NCBI RefSeq assembly: GCF_001475545.1
Contig: NZ_LDQC01000016.1
Coordinates: 1-32,956, forward strand
Reading direction: 5' to 3'
Length of the DNA: 32,956 nucleotides
DNA from: Curtobacterium luteum
Lineage (GTDB): Bacteria > Actinomycetota > Actinomycetes > Actinomycetales > Microbacteriaceae
In this document: piece by piece, positions 7,369 to 15,266 of the stretch
Numbering within the stretch: the first letter of the stretch is position 1
Layout of the letters: the number at the start of each line of letters is the position of its first letter
Program-made: the position numbers and the translations under genes
Notes under the pieces: model-generated
Told to the model about the DNA's origin: nothing
The model's database searches: none
What the model saw: only the letters and a program-made list of their open reading frames with translations

Positions 7369-8442
7369 ATGAGCGAAGCACGCACGCGTCCGATGCTCGA
7401 CGTCCGACGCATCTACGCCGAGGACGCCGCCCTCGCCCTGCCTCGTGGGCAGGAAGTCGTCGGTCGCTGGCCCGACGCCGAGATCGTTCCCGTCGCCTCG
7501 CACTGGAACATCCCCGAGGTCCACGGCGACGAGCGCAACGTGCAGCGGTGGGTGCGGATCAAGACCGAGGCGCTCGTCCTCGGCGTGAAGAAGTCGCTCG
7601 TCACCCGGCCGAACGGGCGCTCGGCCGACTTCATCGCCCCGTCGACCGCGAACGGCTGTGCCATGGCGTGCGCGTACTGTTACGTGCCCCGGCGCAAGGG
7701 ATACTCGAACCCCGTCACGGTGTTCGCGAACATCGAGCAGATCACGAAGCACGTCGCCCGGAACATCGCGAAGCAGGGGCCGAAGAGCGAACCGAACCAG
7801 TGCGACCCCGAGGCGTGGGTGTACGACATCGGTGAGAACAGCGACTGCTCGGTCGACGCGATGATCAGCGACAACGTGCGCGACCTCTGCGATCTCTTCC
7901 GGATGACGCCGACCGCGAAGGCGTCGTTCGCGACGAAGTACGTGAACCGCGAGCTGCTCGACTGGGACCCGATGGGCCGCACCCGCATCCGGTTCTCGCT
8001 CATGCCGCACGAGACCGCGAAGGTCACCGACATCCGGACGAGCCCGATCGCCGAGCGCATCGCCGCCGTGAACGACTTCGTCGACGCCGGGTACGAGGTC
8101 CACCTCAACTTCTCGCCGGTCATCCTCACCCCGACGTGGGAGTCCGACTGGGCCGAGCTGCTGCGGCAGGTCGACGACGTGCTCTCCCCGACGGCGAAGG
8201 CGCAGCTCGCGGCCGAGGTGATCTTCCTGACGCACAACGAGCCGTTGCACGAGGTCAACCTCGGCTGGCACCCCAAGGCCGAGGACCTGCTGTGGCGGCC
8301 GGACCTGCAGGAGCAGAAGGTCTCGCAGAACGGCGCCGTGAACGTCCGCTACCGCTCCGGGATGAAGGGCCAGCTCGTCGAGCGGTTCCGGGAACTGGTG
8401 GCCGAGCACCTGCCGAGCTGCCGTATCCGCTACGCGTTCTGA
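7369..8442 (+). CDS. Spore photoproduct lyase-family radical SAM protein
   Basis: A 357-residue radical S-adenosylmethionine protein. The [4Fe-4S] cluster motif CxxxCxxC is Cys97, Cys101 and Cys104 (NGCAMACAYCYVPRRKGY). Other family features are VYDIGENSDCSVDA, TPTAKASFATKYVN, RFSLMPHETAK and the C-terminal end CRIRYAF. True spore photoproduct lyase repairs the thymine dimer made by UV in spores; this subfamily is spread among non-sporulating actinobacteria and its substrate is not established. The start at ATG 7369 is supported by ACAGGTGG; an upstream ATG at 7345 would give 8 more residues. It probably acts on nucleic acid damage, but this is inference from the family name. Confidence 0.88.
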   Translation: MSEARTRPMLDVRRIYAEDAALALPRGQEVVGRWPDAEIVPVASHWNIPEVHGDERNVQRWVRIKTEALVLGVKKSLVTRPNGRSADFIAPSTANGCAMACAYCYVPRRKGYSNPVTVFANIEQITKHVARNIAKQGPKSEPNQCDPEAWVYDIGENSDCSVDAMISDNVRDLCDLFRMTPTAKASFATKYVNRELLDWDPMGRTRIRFSLMPHETAKVTDIRTSPIAERIAAVNDFVDAGYEVHLNFSPVILTPTWESDWAELLRQVDDVLSPTAKAQLAAEVIFLTHNEPLHEVNLGWHPKAEDLLWRPDLQEQKVSQNGAVNVRYRSGMKGQLVERFRELVAEHLPSCRIRYAF

Positions 8443-8485
8443 CCACCGGCACGCCGCGGCAGGGGTGACGCCCCGGACACGACGA

Positions 8486-8512
8486 ACGCCCGCGCCGGAT
8501 CGGCACGGGCGT
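8486..8512. terminator. Bidirectional terminator hairpin
   Basis: ACGCCCGCGCCG (8486-8497) pairs with CGGCACGGGCGT (8501-8512) with one non-Watson-Crick position and a 3-nt loop. It lies between the convergent ends of the radical SAM gene (8442) and the CsbD-like gene (8529), so it can serve both. Confidence 0.7.
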
Positions 8513-8528
8513 CTCGTGAGGCGACGGA

Positions 8529-8705
8529 TCAGTGACCGTCGAGCTTGTCCTTGGCCTTCTCCGTCTCGAGACGGCCTTCGCCCATGACCTGGTCCTTCTG
8601 GCCCTGGTGCTTCAGCTCGGCGTCGTCGGTGTGCTTGCCGACCGCTTCCTCGACCTTGCCGACGACCTTCTGGGTGACGTCCTTCGCCTTGTCTCCGAGC
8701 GACAT
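8529..8705 (-). CDS. CsbD-family stress protein
   Basis: A 58-residue, highly charged protein with the CsbD-like pattern SLGDKAKDVTQKVVGKVEEAVG followed in outline by GEGRLETEKAKDKL. Proteins of this family are small, helical and often induced by general stress; their molecular role is not known. The ATG at 8705 follows the excellent ribosome site GGAGGAAGGAAG. It is a single-gene unit divergent from the second CUT1 importer, ended by the hairpin at 8486-8512. Confidence 0.88.
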   Translation of the reverse strand: MSLGDKAKDVTQKVVGKVEEAVGKHTDDAELKHQGQKDQVMGEGRLETEKAKDKLDGH

Positions 8706-8924
8706 GGTGTCTTCCTTCCTCCGGGAACCGCCGAGGGTCCCCGGCGCCTGTGCCACGAACACAACCAGGCCGGATCGCGCGGCTCGCGGCCGGACCGCAG
8801 GTTCGTGTCCCCCGGTTGGTTCGAACGGGGTACGGATCATGCGGGAGTGCACCGGTTCCGTGCCGACGGAGCATGCTGGCGCCACGGATGTCGTCCCAGC
8901 CCCGGACCGATCATCGGAGAACAA

Positions 8925-10229
8925 GTGCACATCACACGCCGAACGCTCCTCGCGGGGCTCGGTGCCGTCACGCTGCCCGTCGCCCTGGCGGGGTGCGGCT
9001 TCGTCCCGCAGGACACGGGCGGGCAGGCGGACGCGGACACCCTGACGTTCACGACATGGGGTACGGACGCCGAGCTGGCCGGTTTCCGCACCGCCATCCG
9101 AGGGTTCCAACGGGCGTACCCGGGCCGGAAGGTCGCGCTCAACGCGGTGCCGTACGAGCAGATGTTCACGAACATCGACGCGCAGCTGCAGGCCGGCAAC
9201 CCACCCGACGTGTTCCGCGTGCCGTACTACTCGTTCGGCGCGTACGCCGGCCGCGGTCAGCTGCTCGACCTCTCCCGATCGCTGAATGCCGGCGTGGGCG
9301 ACCGGTTCACTGCGACGGCATGGGCGGCGGTGCAGTCTGACGGCCGTCCGTTCGGGGTGCCGCACCACACCGACACCTCGGCGATCCTGGTGAACACGGA
9401 CCTGATGGAGCAGGCCGGGGTGACCGAGCTGCCGCGGTCCGTCGACGAGGCGTGGACGTGGGACGAGCTCGGTGACGTCGCCGACCGGCTCCGCGGCGCC
9501 CTGCCGGACGACGTCTACCCGTTCGCCTACAACTGGCAAGGGAACGGTGTCACCCGCTGGCTGAGCCTGCTGTTCCAGGCCGGTGGTGCGTTCCTGGACG
9601 CGGATCAGAAGACCCCGGCGATCGACAGTGCTGCTGGACGCAGGGCCGTGTCCTTCGCGCAGCGGTTCTTCGAGGAGCGGTGGGTGCCGGCGAACGACTC
9701 GATCAAGTCCGCCACCTACGCCAGCGACACCTGGTACCGGCAGCGCGTCGCGATGGTGTGGTCCGGCGCGTTCCAGATCCCGGACGCCGCGCAGACCCTG
9801 GACTTCCCCTGGACGGCGACGTACGCGCCTCGGCAGGAGCGTGGCGGCAGTGACTTCGGTGGCAACGCCCTCGTCGCGACCGCGCAGACGACCAAGCCGG
9901 ACCTCGCGGCGTCCTTCCTCGACTTCATCACCCGGCGCCCGCAGATGCAGGACTTCTGCGAGCGGGCGTCGTTGCTCCCGACCCGGCGCGACCTCGTCGA
10001 CGGCGGGCTGCGGTTCCGGGTGCGCCCCGAGCTCACCCGCACCTTCGTCGACCAGGCGTCGGTGATCCAGCCGGAGGACGTCGCACAGGTGGCGTCGCCG
10101 GACATGGCGTCGATCATCACGGTCCTGCAGAACGGCCTCGAGGACGCCTTCGTCGGCGGGGCCGGAGCCCGGGAGACGGTCGCGACCCTGCAGCGCGGCA
10201 TCGCCGCCGCGACCGGAGGACGAGCATGA
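8925..10229 (+). CDS. Sugar ABC binding protein, Tat-type lipoprotein
   Basis: A 434-residue family 1 solute-binding protein. The leader has a twin-arginine motif (TRRTLLAG, Arg5-Arg6) and a lipobox LAGC with Cys24, so it is likely exported folded through Tat and then lipidated. Typical CUT1 features follow: TLTFTTWGTDAELAGF, NPPDVFRVPYYSFGAYAGRGQLLDL, FGVPHHTDTSAILVNTDLMEQAGV and VAMVWSGAFQIPDA. The start is GTG 8925 with GGAGA upstream; ATG codons nearby are not in a better context. It is the first gene of a three-gene importer with ATGA overlap to the next gene. No glycosidase or ATPase is attached, so the ligand cannot be guessed. Confidence 0.9.
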   Translation: MHITRRTLLAGLGAVTLPVALAGCGFVPQDTGGQADADTLTFTTWGTDAELAGFRTAIRGFQRAYPGRKVALNAVPYEQMFTNIDAQLQAGNPPDVFRVPYYSFGAYAGRGQLLDLSRSLNAGVGDRFTATAWAAVQSDGRPFGVPHHTDTSAILVNTDLMEQAGVTELPRSVDEAWTWDELGDVADRLRGALPDDVYPFAYNWQGNGVTRWLSLLFQAGGAFLDADQKTPAIDSAAGRRAVSFAQRFFEERWVPANDSIKSATYASDTWYRQRVAMVWSGAFQIPDAAQTLDFPWTATYAPRQERGGSDFGGNALVATAQTTKPDLAASFLDFITRRPQMQDFCERASLLPTRRDLVDGGLRFRVRPELTRTFVDQASVIQPEDVAQVASPDMASIITVLQNGLEDAFVGGAGARETVATLQRGIAAATGGRA

Positions 10230-11179
10230 GCGCGCAGACGAGCAGCCCGTCCGCAGGTGGTGCGCGCTCGACGAGCACTCGAGCCGCGCGAGCCCCGAAG
10301 CGGTCGCTCTCGGCTCGCCGTGAGGAACGCGCCGCCTACGCCTTCGTCGCACCGAACATGGTGCTCCTCGCGCTGTTCGTGCTCGTCCCGCTCGTCGGCG
10401 CGTTCGTGATCAGCTTCCAGCGCACGAACGGGTTCGGCGCGGCCGAGTGGACCGGCCTCGCGAACTACCAGCGGCTGATCGGCGATGCGCTGTTCTGGCG
10501 GGCCCTGCTCAACACGGTCCTCTTCACGGTGCTCGTGACGCCGATCTCGATGGGGCTCGGACTGCTCGCAGCGCTGCTCCTGAACAGCGTCCTGCCGGCC
10601 CGGGGGTTCTTCCGGTCGGTGCTCATCACGCCGATGGCGGTGTCCGGCGTGGCGACGGCACTCATCGGGGTCCTGGTGTTCGACCAGAACTCCGGCGTGC
10701 TGGACGCCCTCCTGGGACTCGTCGGCATCAGCTCGGTGCAGTGGCAGTCCGACCCGACCGCGGCGTTCGCGTCCGTGGTCCTCGTGACGATCTGGTGGCG
10801 GGTCGGCTTCAACATGCTCATCTACCTCGCCGGACTGCAGGGCATCGGCCCGGAGCTCCCGGAGGCGGCGATGCTCGACGGTGCCGGCTGGTCGCGACGA
10901 CTCCGGTCGATCACGGTGCCACTCCTCGGCTCGTCGACGTTCTTCCTCACCGTCCTGAACGTCATCTACTCGTTCCAGGTGTTCGACATCGTCTTCGTGC
11001 TGACCGGCGGCGGACCGAGGAACGCCACGTCGGTGCTCGTGACCTACGCCTACGACACCGGCTTCGTCACCCGCGACCAGGGCTACGCGGCCGCGATCGG
11101 CATGGTGCTGCTCCTCATCGCCGTGGTGTTCGCGATCGCGCAGTGGCGCGGCAGCGGGAACCGGGACCTCGCCGGATGA
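10226..11179 (+). CDS. CUT1 sugar ABC permease (MalF type)
   Basis: A 317-residue permease with a 38-residue basic, Ser/Thr/Arg-rich cytoplasmic tail before the first membrane segment (AFVAPNMVLLALFVLVPLVG, about 39-58) and about six segments overall. The EAA loop is near residue 213 (PEAAMLDGAGWSRRLRSITVPLL), and FVLTGGGPRNATSVLVTY is the family's typical C-terminal region. It is coupled to both neighbours by ATGA overlaps at 10226 and 11176, giving a tight binding protein-permease-permease operon. Confidence 0.93.
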   Translation: MSAQTSSPSAGGARSTSTRAARAPKRSLSARREERAAYAFVAPNMVLLALFVLVPLVGAFVISFQRTNGFGAAEWTGLANYQRLIGDALFWRALLNTVLFTVLVTPISMGLGLLAALLLNSVLPARGFFRSVLITPMAVSGVATALIGVLVFDQNSGVLDALLGLVGISSVQWQSDPTAAFASVVLVTIWWRVGFNMLIYLAGLQGIGPELPEAAMLDGAGWSRRLRSITVPLLGSSTFFLTVLNVIYSFQVFDIVFVLTGGGPRNATSVLVTYAYDTGFVTRDQGYAAAIGMVLLLIAVVFAIAQWRGSGNRDLAG

Positions 11180-12075
11180 CCGCGCAGTCGCAGCCCGGGC
11201 CGCACCGCCTGACCACCCGCAGCGCCGGCACCGCTCCGCACCGTCGTCGACCGGCCGGGCGCGCACGGAGCCTGTTCGTCCTCCGCACCGTCGTCGCGGT
11301 GGTCGTCGCGCTGATCGTCATCGCACCGCTCTACTGGATGGTCGTCGTCGCGTTCTCGCCGCGGTCCGAACTGCTCGGTGGGACCGTCCGGTTCTTCCCA
11401 CGGACGCTCACCCTGGAGAACCTCGACCGCGTGTTCTCGTCGTTCCCGGTGGTCGAGTGGCTCGGCAACTCCACCGCGATCGCCGTGTCGGTCGCCGTGC
11501 TCACCACGGCGATCAGCCTGCTCGCCGGGTACGCGTTCGCGCAGCTCCGGTTCCGCGGGTCGACGGTGCTGTTCTTCATCGCGTTGGCCACCCTCGCCGT
11601 ACCGGTCCAGGTGATCATGGTGTCGCTGTTCCGGATCGTCACGGGCCTCCACCTGTACGGCACCTACTGGGCGGTCATCCTGCCGAGTGCGGCCTCGGCG
11701 TTCGGAGTGTTCCTCGCCCGGCAGTTCCTGCTCGGGATCCCGAAGGAGCTCATCGAGGCGGCGCGGATCGACGGCGCCGGGCACGCGGGCGTCTTCTTCC
11801 GCATCGTGCTCCCGATGTCCCGTCCGCTCATCGCGGTGCTGTTCTTCATGAGCCTGCTGCAGGCGTGGAACGACTTCGCGTGGCCGCTCATCGCGCTGCG
11901 CGAGAACCGCCTCTTCACGCTGCCGATCGGCCTGCTCTACCTGCAGGGGCAGTTCGGCTCGGACTACGGCGCGACCATGGCGTTCGCCCTGCTCGACGTG
12001 GTGCCGATCCTCGTCGTCTTCCTGGTGTTCCAACGCTGGTTCGTGCAGGGTTTCGCACGCAGCGGCCTGCGCTGA
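11176..12075 (+). CDS. CUT1 sugar ABC permease (MalG type)
   Basis: A 299-residue partner permease. A basic tail of about 33 residues precedes the first membrane segment (VVAVVVALIVIAPLYWMVVV). The EAA loop is near residue 194 (ELIEAARIDGAGHAGVFFRIVLP), and the end WFVQGFARSGLR is typical of MalG-type proteins. The start is the ATG of the ATGA overlap. It is the last gene of the operon, closed by the large hairpin at 12087-12130. An ATPase must come from another locus. Confidence 0.93.
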   Translation: MTAQSQPGPHRLTTRSAGTAPHRRRPAGRARSLFVLRTVVAVVVALIVIAPLYWMVVVAFSPRSELLGGTVRFFPRTLTLENLDRVFSSFPVVEWLGNSTAIAVSVAVLTTAISLLAGYAFAQLRFRGSTVLFFIALATLAVPVQVIMVSLFRIVTGLHLYGTYWAVILPSAASAFGVFLARQFLLGIPKELIEAARIDGAGHAGVFFRIVLPMSRPLIAVLFFMSLLQAWNDFAWPLIALRENRLFTLPIGLLYLQGQFGSDYGATMAFALLDVVPILVVFLVFQRWFVQGFARSGLR

Positions 12076-12086
12076 CGCGCCACGGG

Positions 12087-12130
12087 CGGACGGGAGGCAC
12101 GGTGCGGGCCCGCACCGGGCCTCCCGTCCG
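12087..12130 (+). terminator. Terminator of second CUT1 operon
   Basis: CGGACGGGAGGC (12087-12098) and GCCTCCCGTCCG (12119-12130) form a 12-bp perfect stem enclosing a second perfect palindrome GGTGCGGGCCCGCACC (12101-12116). It starts 12 nt after the permease stop. No T tract. The outer arms belong to the same GGGAGGC hairpin family as 3327-3362 and 18029-18077. Confidence 0.8.
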
Positions 12131-12177
12131 CTCTCCGGTCGCGTCGCGACCCGGCCCGCCGGGCCAGGAGCGTCGGA

Positions 12178-13272
12178 TCAGGGGACGAGGCGGTCAGCGT
12201 GGTAGCGCTCGAAGAGCTCGGCGAACGCGCGCTCGGTGCGCCGGAAGGCCGTGAACCCGGCCTCACGGCTCTTGCCCATGTCGGTGACGACCTCCATCGC
12301 GCGACCGAGGTCGGCGTCGGTGTGCCACCAGGACGCGAGCCGCGTGATGTCCGACTCGGCGAGGCCGTGCCGCTCGACGATCCCGGGCCATGCCTGCTCG
12401 TAGGGCGCCATCTGCTCCTCGAGGGGCCGGGCCACGCCCTCGAACCCGACGACACGCGCCGGGTCGACGCCGAGGTGCGCGGCGAGCCGCGGCCACATCC
12501 AGCGCCAGCGGAACACGTCGCCGTTCACGACGTTGAACGCCTCGTCCGCCCCCTCGGGCGACGTCGCCGCCCAGACCATGTGCTCGGCGAGGATGCCCGC
12601 GTCGGTCATGTCGGTGAGGCCGTTCCACTGCGCCTCGCTGCCGGGGAAGACGAAGTCGAGGTCGAGCTCCTTCGCGAGCGTCGCCTGCACGGCGATCGTG
12701 AGGCCCATGTTCATGGCGTTGCCGACGGCGTGCCCGATGACGGTGTGCGAGCGGTGCACCGACCACGTGAAGCCCTGGCGCGCGGCCGCAGCGAAGAGCT
12801 CGTCCTCCTGCGCGTAGTAGAAGTTCGGGGTGTCGAGGCGCGGCTCCTCCTCGTGGAACGGGGTGTCCGGCATCTCGCCCGCTGCGTACGCCTCGAAGGG
12901 CCCGAGGTAGTGCTTCAGACCGGTGACGAGGGCGACGTGCGCGAGTGGTGCGTGCGAGAGGGCCGCGAGGAGGTCTCGCACCATGCCGCCGTTCACGCGG
13001 ATGTTCTCGGACTCGGTGTCCTGCCGCTGCCACGCGGTGAAGAAGACGTGCGTCGGACGTTCGTCGGCGAGTGCCGCCTGCAGCGACCCGGGATCACGGA
13101 GGTCGGCGGCCACGGTGCGGACGCCGTCACGGGGGAGCGGTCGCCGGGAGAGCGCGGTGACGCCCCACCCGAGGTCGAGGAGGTGGTCCACCAGCGCGGA
13201 GCCGGTGATGCCGCTGGCACCAACGACGAGGGCTTCGGGACGGACTGGCGTCGGTTCGGTGGTGTTCGTCAT
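12178..13272 (-). CDS. PRISE-type SDR reductase
   Basis: A 364-residue extended short-chain dehydrogenase. The Rossmann motif is GASGITG (18-24), and SRR at 42-44 after the second strand suggests NADPH use. It carries the marks of the PRISE group (progesterone 5-beta-reductase and iridoid synthase-like enzymes): TGLKHYLGPFE with Lys120, and NFYY with Tyr152; the 32-residue gap equals that between the catalytic Lys147 and Tyr179 of plant progesterone 5-beta-reductase as I recall it. Such enzymes reduce activated C=C bonds of small enones. The natural substrate here is unknown. The ATG at 13272 has only a weak ribosome site. It is followed by no gene on its strand; the gene upstream at 13309 is in the same direction, 36 nt away, and may be co-transcribed. 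Confidence 0.85.
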   Translation of the reverse strand: MTNTTEPTPVRPEALVVGASGITGSALVDHLLDLGWGVTALSRRPLPRDGVRTVAADLRDPGSLQAALADERPTHVFFTAWQRQDTESENIRVNGGMVRDLLAALSHAPLAHVALVTGLKHYLGPFEAYAAGEMPDTPFHEEEPRLDTPNFYYAQEDELFAAAARQGFTWSVHRSHTVIGHAVGNAMNMGLTIAVQATLAKELDLDFVFPGSEAQWNGLTDMTDAGILAEHMVWAATSPEGADEAFNVVNGDVFRWRWMWPRLAAHLGVDPARVVGFEGVARPLEEQMAPYEQAWPGIVERHGLAESDITRLASWWHTDADLGRAMEVVTDMGKSREAGFTAFRRTERAFAELFERYHADRLVP

Positions 13273-13308
13273 CGTGGTGGTGCAACGCCCGCGGACGACA
13301 GGTGTTCC

Positions 13309-13707
13309 CTACCGGGGGCGTCGGATCCGGATCGGTCCCTTGGCGGTCGACGGGTCCACGACGCTGCCGTGCTGGGTGATCTCGACCTCGCCGCGCGCCA
13401 CCATGCGCCGGGCGGCCCGTCGCGCCGGTTCCATGAGGTCGCGCCAGCCGTCCGGGGCCAGGGCTCGTGCGGCGTCCGACGGGCAGATGCTCGACGACCG
13501 GGACCGTGCCGCGAGCAGTTCGTCGATCCGCTGCTCGAGCGCCCGGTCGGTGGCGTCGATGCCGTGCTTCCGGCACGCGGCCGAGCAGTACTTCGCGTCC
13601 GGGGCCGCGGAGGAGGGCATCCGGCGACCGCACGACGCGCAGGTCCGCTCGGCGTGCTCCGCCTCGTTCGCGGCAGCGTCGGCCTCGGTCCTGATCGCGC
13701 GTCCCAT
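13309..13707 (-). CDS. DUF2256/DUF3253 protein
   Basis: A 132-residue protein of two small domains. Residues 23-46 hold a zinc-knuckle-like region with Cys23, Cys26, Cys41 and Cys45 (CASCGRRM and KYCSAACRKHG), resembling DUF2256. Residues about 55-130 match the DUF3253 pattern: ICPSDAARAL, WRDLMEPARRAARRMVARGEVEITQ and DPSTAKGPIRIRR, a likely small winged helix. Nothing is known about its role; the fold hints at nucleic acid binding. The ATG at 13707 follows CAGGAT at about 7 nt on the minus strand, so the message may be nearly leaderless. It is divergent from the GH13 gene, 66 bp apart. Confidence 0.88.
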   Translation of the reverse strand: MGRAIRTEADAAANEAEHAERTCASCGRRMPSSAAPDAKYCSAACRKHGIDATDRALEQRIDELLAARSRSSSICPSDAARALAPDGWRDLMEPARRAARRMVARGEVEITQHGSVVDPSTAKGPIRIRRPR

Positions 13708-13773
13708 GCGACCATCCTGTCCCCGTTGTCCGGTCCGGTACCCAGCCCAGGCTCGGCTGGCACCATCGACCAG

Positions 13774-15111
13774 GTGAGCCCCGTTCCCGATGCCGTCCGT
13801 CCGCCCGAGCCCGCCTGGGTCCCGCACGCGATGTGGTGGCACGTGTACCCGCTCGGGTTCGTCGGCGCCGACGTCCGACCGGGGACCGCGGTCGAGGACC
13901 GCCCCGTGGACCACCGCCTCGACCGCATCACCCGGTGGCTCGACCACGTCGTGGACCTCGGGCTCAACGGGCTGCTGCTCGGACCGGTCTTCGCGAGCTC
14001 GACGCACGGGTACGACACGGTCGACCACCTCCGGATCGACCCCCGCCTCGGGGATGACGACGACTTCGACCGACTCGTCGCGGCGGCGCACGAGCGTGGC
14101 GTGCGGGTGCTGCTCGACGGGGTGTTCAACCACGTCGGTCGCGAGCACCCGGCCTTCCGTGCGGTCGAGGAACACGGGCCGGACGCCGACACCGCCGCCC
14201 TGTTCGCCGTCGACTGGTCGGGGTGGGTGTCCGGGCAGCCGGTTCCGGTGCGTGACTTCGAGGGGCACGACATCCTCGTCGCGCTCGACCACGACGGCCG
14301 CACCGCCGAGGACCTCGTCGTCGCGGTGATGACCCACTGGCTCGGACGCGGGATCGACGGCTGGCGGCTCGACGCCGCCTACGCCGTGCCCCCGGCGTTC
14401 TGGGCACGGGTGCTTCCGCGCGTGCGGGAGCGGTTCCCGGACGCCTGGTTCAGCGGTGAGGTCATCCACGGCGACGCGGCGGCGATCGTCCGCGCGTCGA
14501 CGATGGACTCCACCACACAGTACGAGCTGTGGCAGGGGGTCTGGCACGGCATCGCGGACCGGAACCTCTTCGAGCTGGCGCACGCGGTCGAACGGCACGA
14601 CGAGCTGCTCGGGGCCCAGGCACCGACCACGTTCGTCGGCAACCATGACGTCACCCGGATCGCGAGCGCCGTGGGGGAGCGGTTCACCGGTCACGCAGCC
14701 GCGGTGCTCTTCACGCTGGCCGGGACGCCGGTCGTGTACGCGGGCGACGAGTACGGCTGGACCGGCGTGAAGGAGGAGCGCGAGGGCGGCGACGACGCAG
14801 TCCGTCCGGCGTTCCCCGAGCTGCCCCCGGCACCGACCGACCTGACGCACGCGTACGAGGCACTCGTGGCGCTCCGACGTCGGAACCCGTGGCTGCACCG
14901 GGCGCACACCGACGTCGTGCACCTGACGAACACCGCGCTCGTGCTGCGGACCGCGACCGCGGACGCGGCCGTGGTGACCGCCCTGAACGTGGCGGACGAA
15001 CCGGCCGAGGTGCCCGCAGCGGGTGCGACGCGGGTCGAGGCGGGCGGCGGAGACCTGCGGGACGGGACCCTGCGCCTCCCGGCCGGGGGTTGGGCCGTCC
15101 TGACGGCCTGA
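13774..15111 (+). CDS. GH13 alpha-amylase-family hydrolase
   Basis: A 445-residue GH13 (alpha/beta)8 enzyme without signal peptide, so cytoplasmic. The catalytic triad is complete: nucleophile Asp200 in GIDGWRLDAAYA, acid/base Glu229 in FSGEVIHG, and Asp292 in FVGNHDVTRIAS. Region I is LLDGVFNHVG (114-122). YPLGFVGAD near the N terminus and the short domain ending LPAGGWAVLTA are typical of the small cytoplasmic enzymes related to cyclomaltodextrinase or neopullulanase. It would cleave short alpha-glucans or maltose derivatives; specificity is uncertain. The GTG at 13774 has no clear ribosome site but lies 7 nt after CACCAT, a possible -10 box, so a leaderless message is plausible. It stands alone between unrelated genes. 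Confidence 0.9.
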   Translation: MSPVPDAVRPPEPAWVPHAMWWHVYPLGFVGADVRPGTAVEDRPVDHRLDRITRWLDHVVDLGLNGLLLGPVFASSTHGYDTVDHLRIDPRLGDDDDFDRLVAAAHERGVRVLLDGVFNHVGREHPAFRAVEEHGPDADTAALFAVDWSGWVSGQPVPVRDFEGHDILVALDHDGRTAEDLVVAVMTHWLGRGIDGWRLDAAYAVPPAFWARVLPRVRERFPDAWFSGEVIHGDAAAIVRASTMDSTTQYELWQGVWHGIADRNLFELAHAVERHDELLGAQAPTTFVGNHDVTRIASAVGERFTGHAAAVLFTLAGTPVVYAGDEYGWTGVKEEREGGDDAVRPAFPELPPAPTDLTHAYEALVALRRRNPWLHRAHTDVVHLTNTALVLRTATADAAVVTALNVADEPAEVPAAGATRVEAGGGDLRDGTLRLPAGGWAVLTA

Positions 15112-15128
15112 GCCAGCCCGGCCCGGCC

Positions 15129-15189
15129 CGCACGCCACGAGACTCGGGGCGCACGCCACGAGACTCGGCCCGCACGCAACGAGACTCGG
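15129..15189. repeat. 21-bp tandem repeat, three units
   Basis: CGCACGCCACGAGACTCGG starts at 15129 and 15150, and with one change (CGCACGCAACGAGACTCGG) at 15171, so the period is exactly 21 bp, two helical turns. The third unit runs into the hairpin at 15180-15247. It lies between the converging GH13 gene and mmsB. Confidence 0.9.
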
Positions 15190-15247
15190 CCCGGCGGACA
15201 CGTTCGCGGCCCGGATGCCGCGAACGTGTCCGCCAGACCGAGTCTCG
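15180..15247. repeat. Two-tier intergenic hairpin, copy A
   Basis: The outer arms CGAGACTCGG (15180-15189) and CCGAGTCTCG (15238-15247) pair perfectly and enclose a 17-bp perfect stem, GGCGGACACGTTCGCGG (15193-15209) with its complement at 15218-15234 and an 8-nt loop. It can act as a terminator for both convergent genes, but a diverged copy at 30364-30431 shows that it is a dispersed element. Confidence 0.85.
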
Positions 15248-15266
15248 GGTGAGCGGGACGGACGCC

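Noticed and set aside
8810..8836. Third copy of the 6724 hairpin family (GGTTCGAACGGGGTACGG)
   Set aside because: It shares a few words with the arm but has no inverted partner; likeness could be chance.
8706..8924. Possible alternative-sigma (SigB/SigF-like) promoter before the CsbD-like gene
   Set aside because: GGTTGTG and GGGGAC on the minus strand are only a loose match in sequence and spacing; I could not support it.
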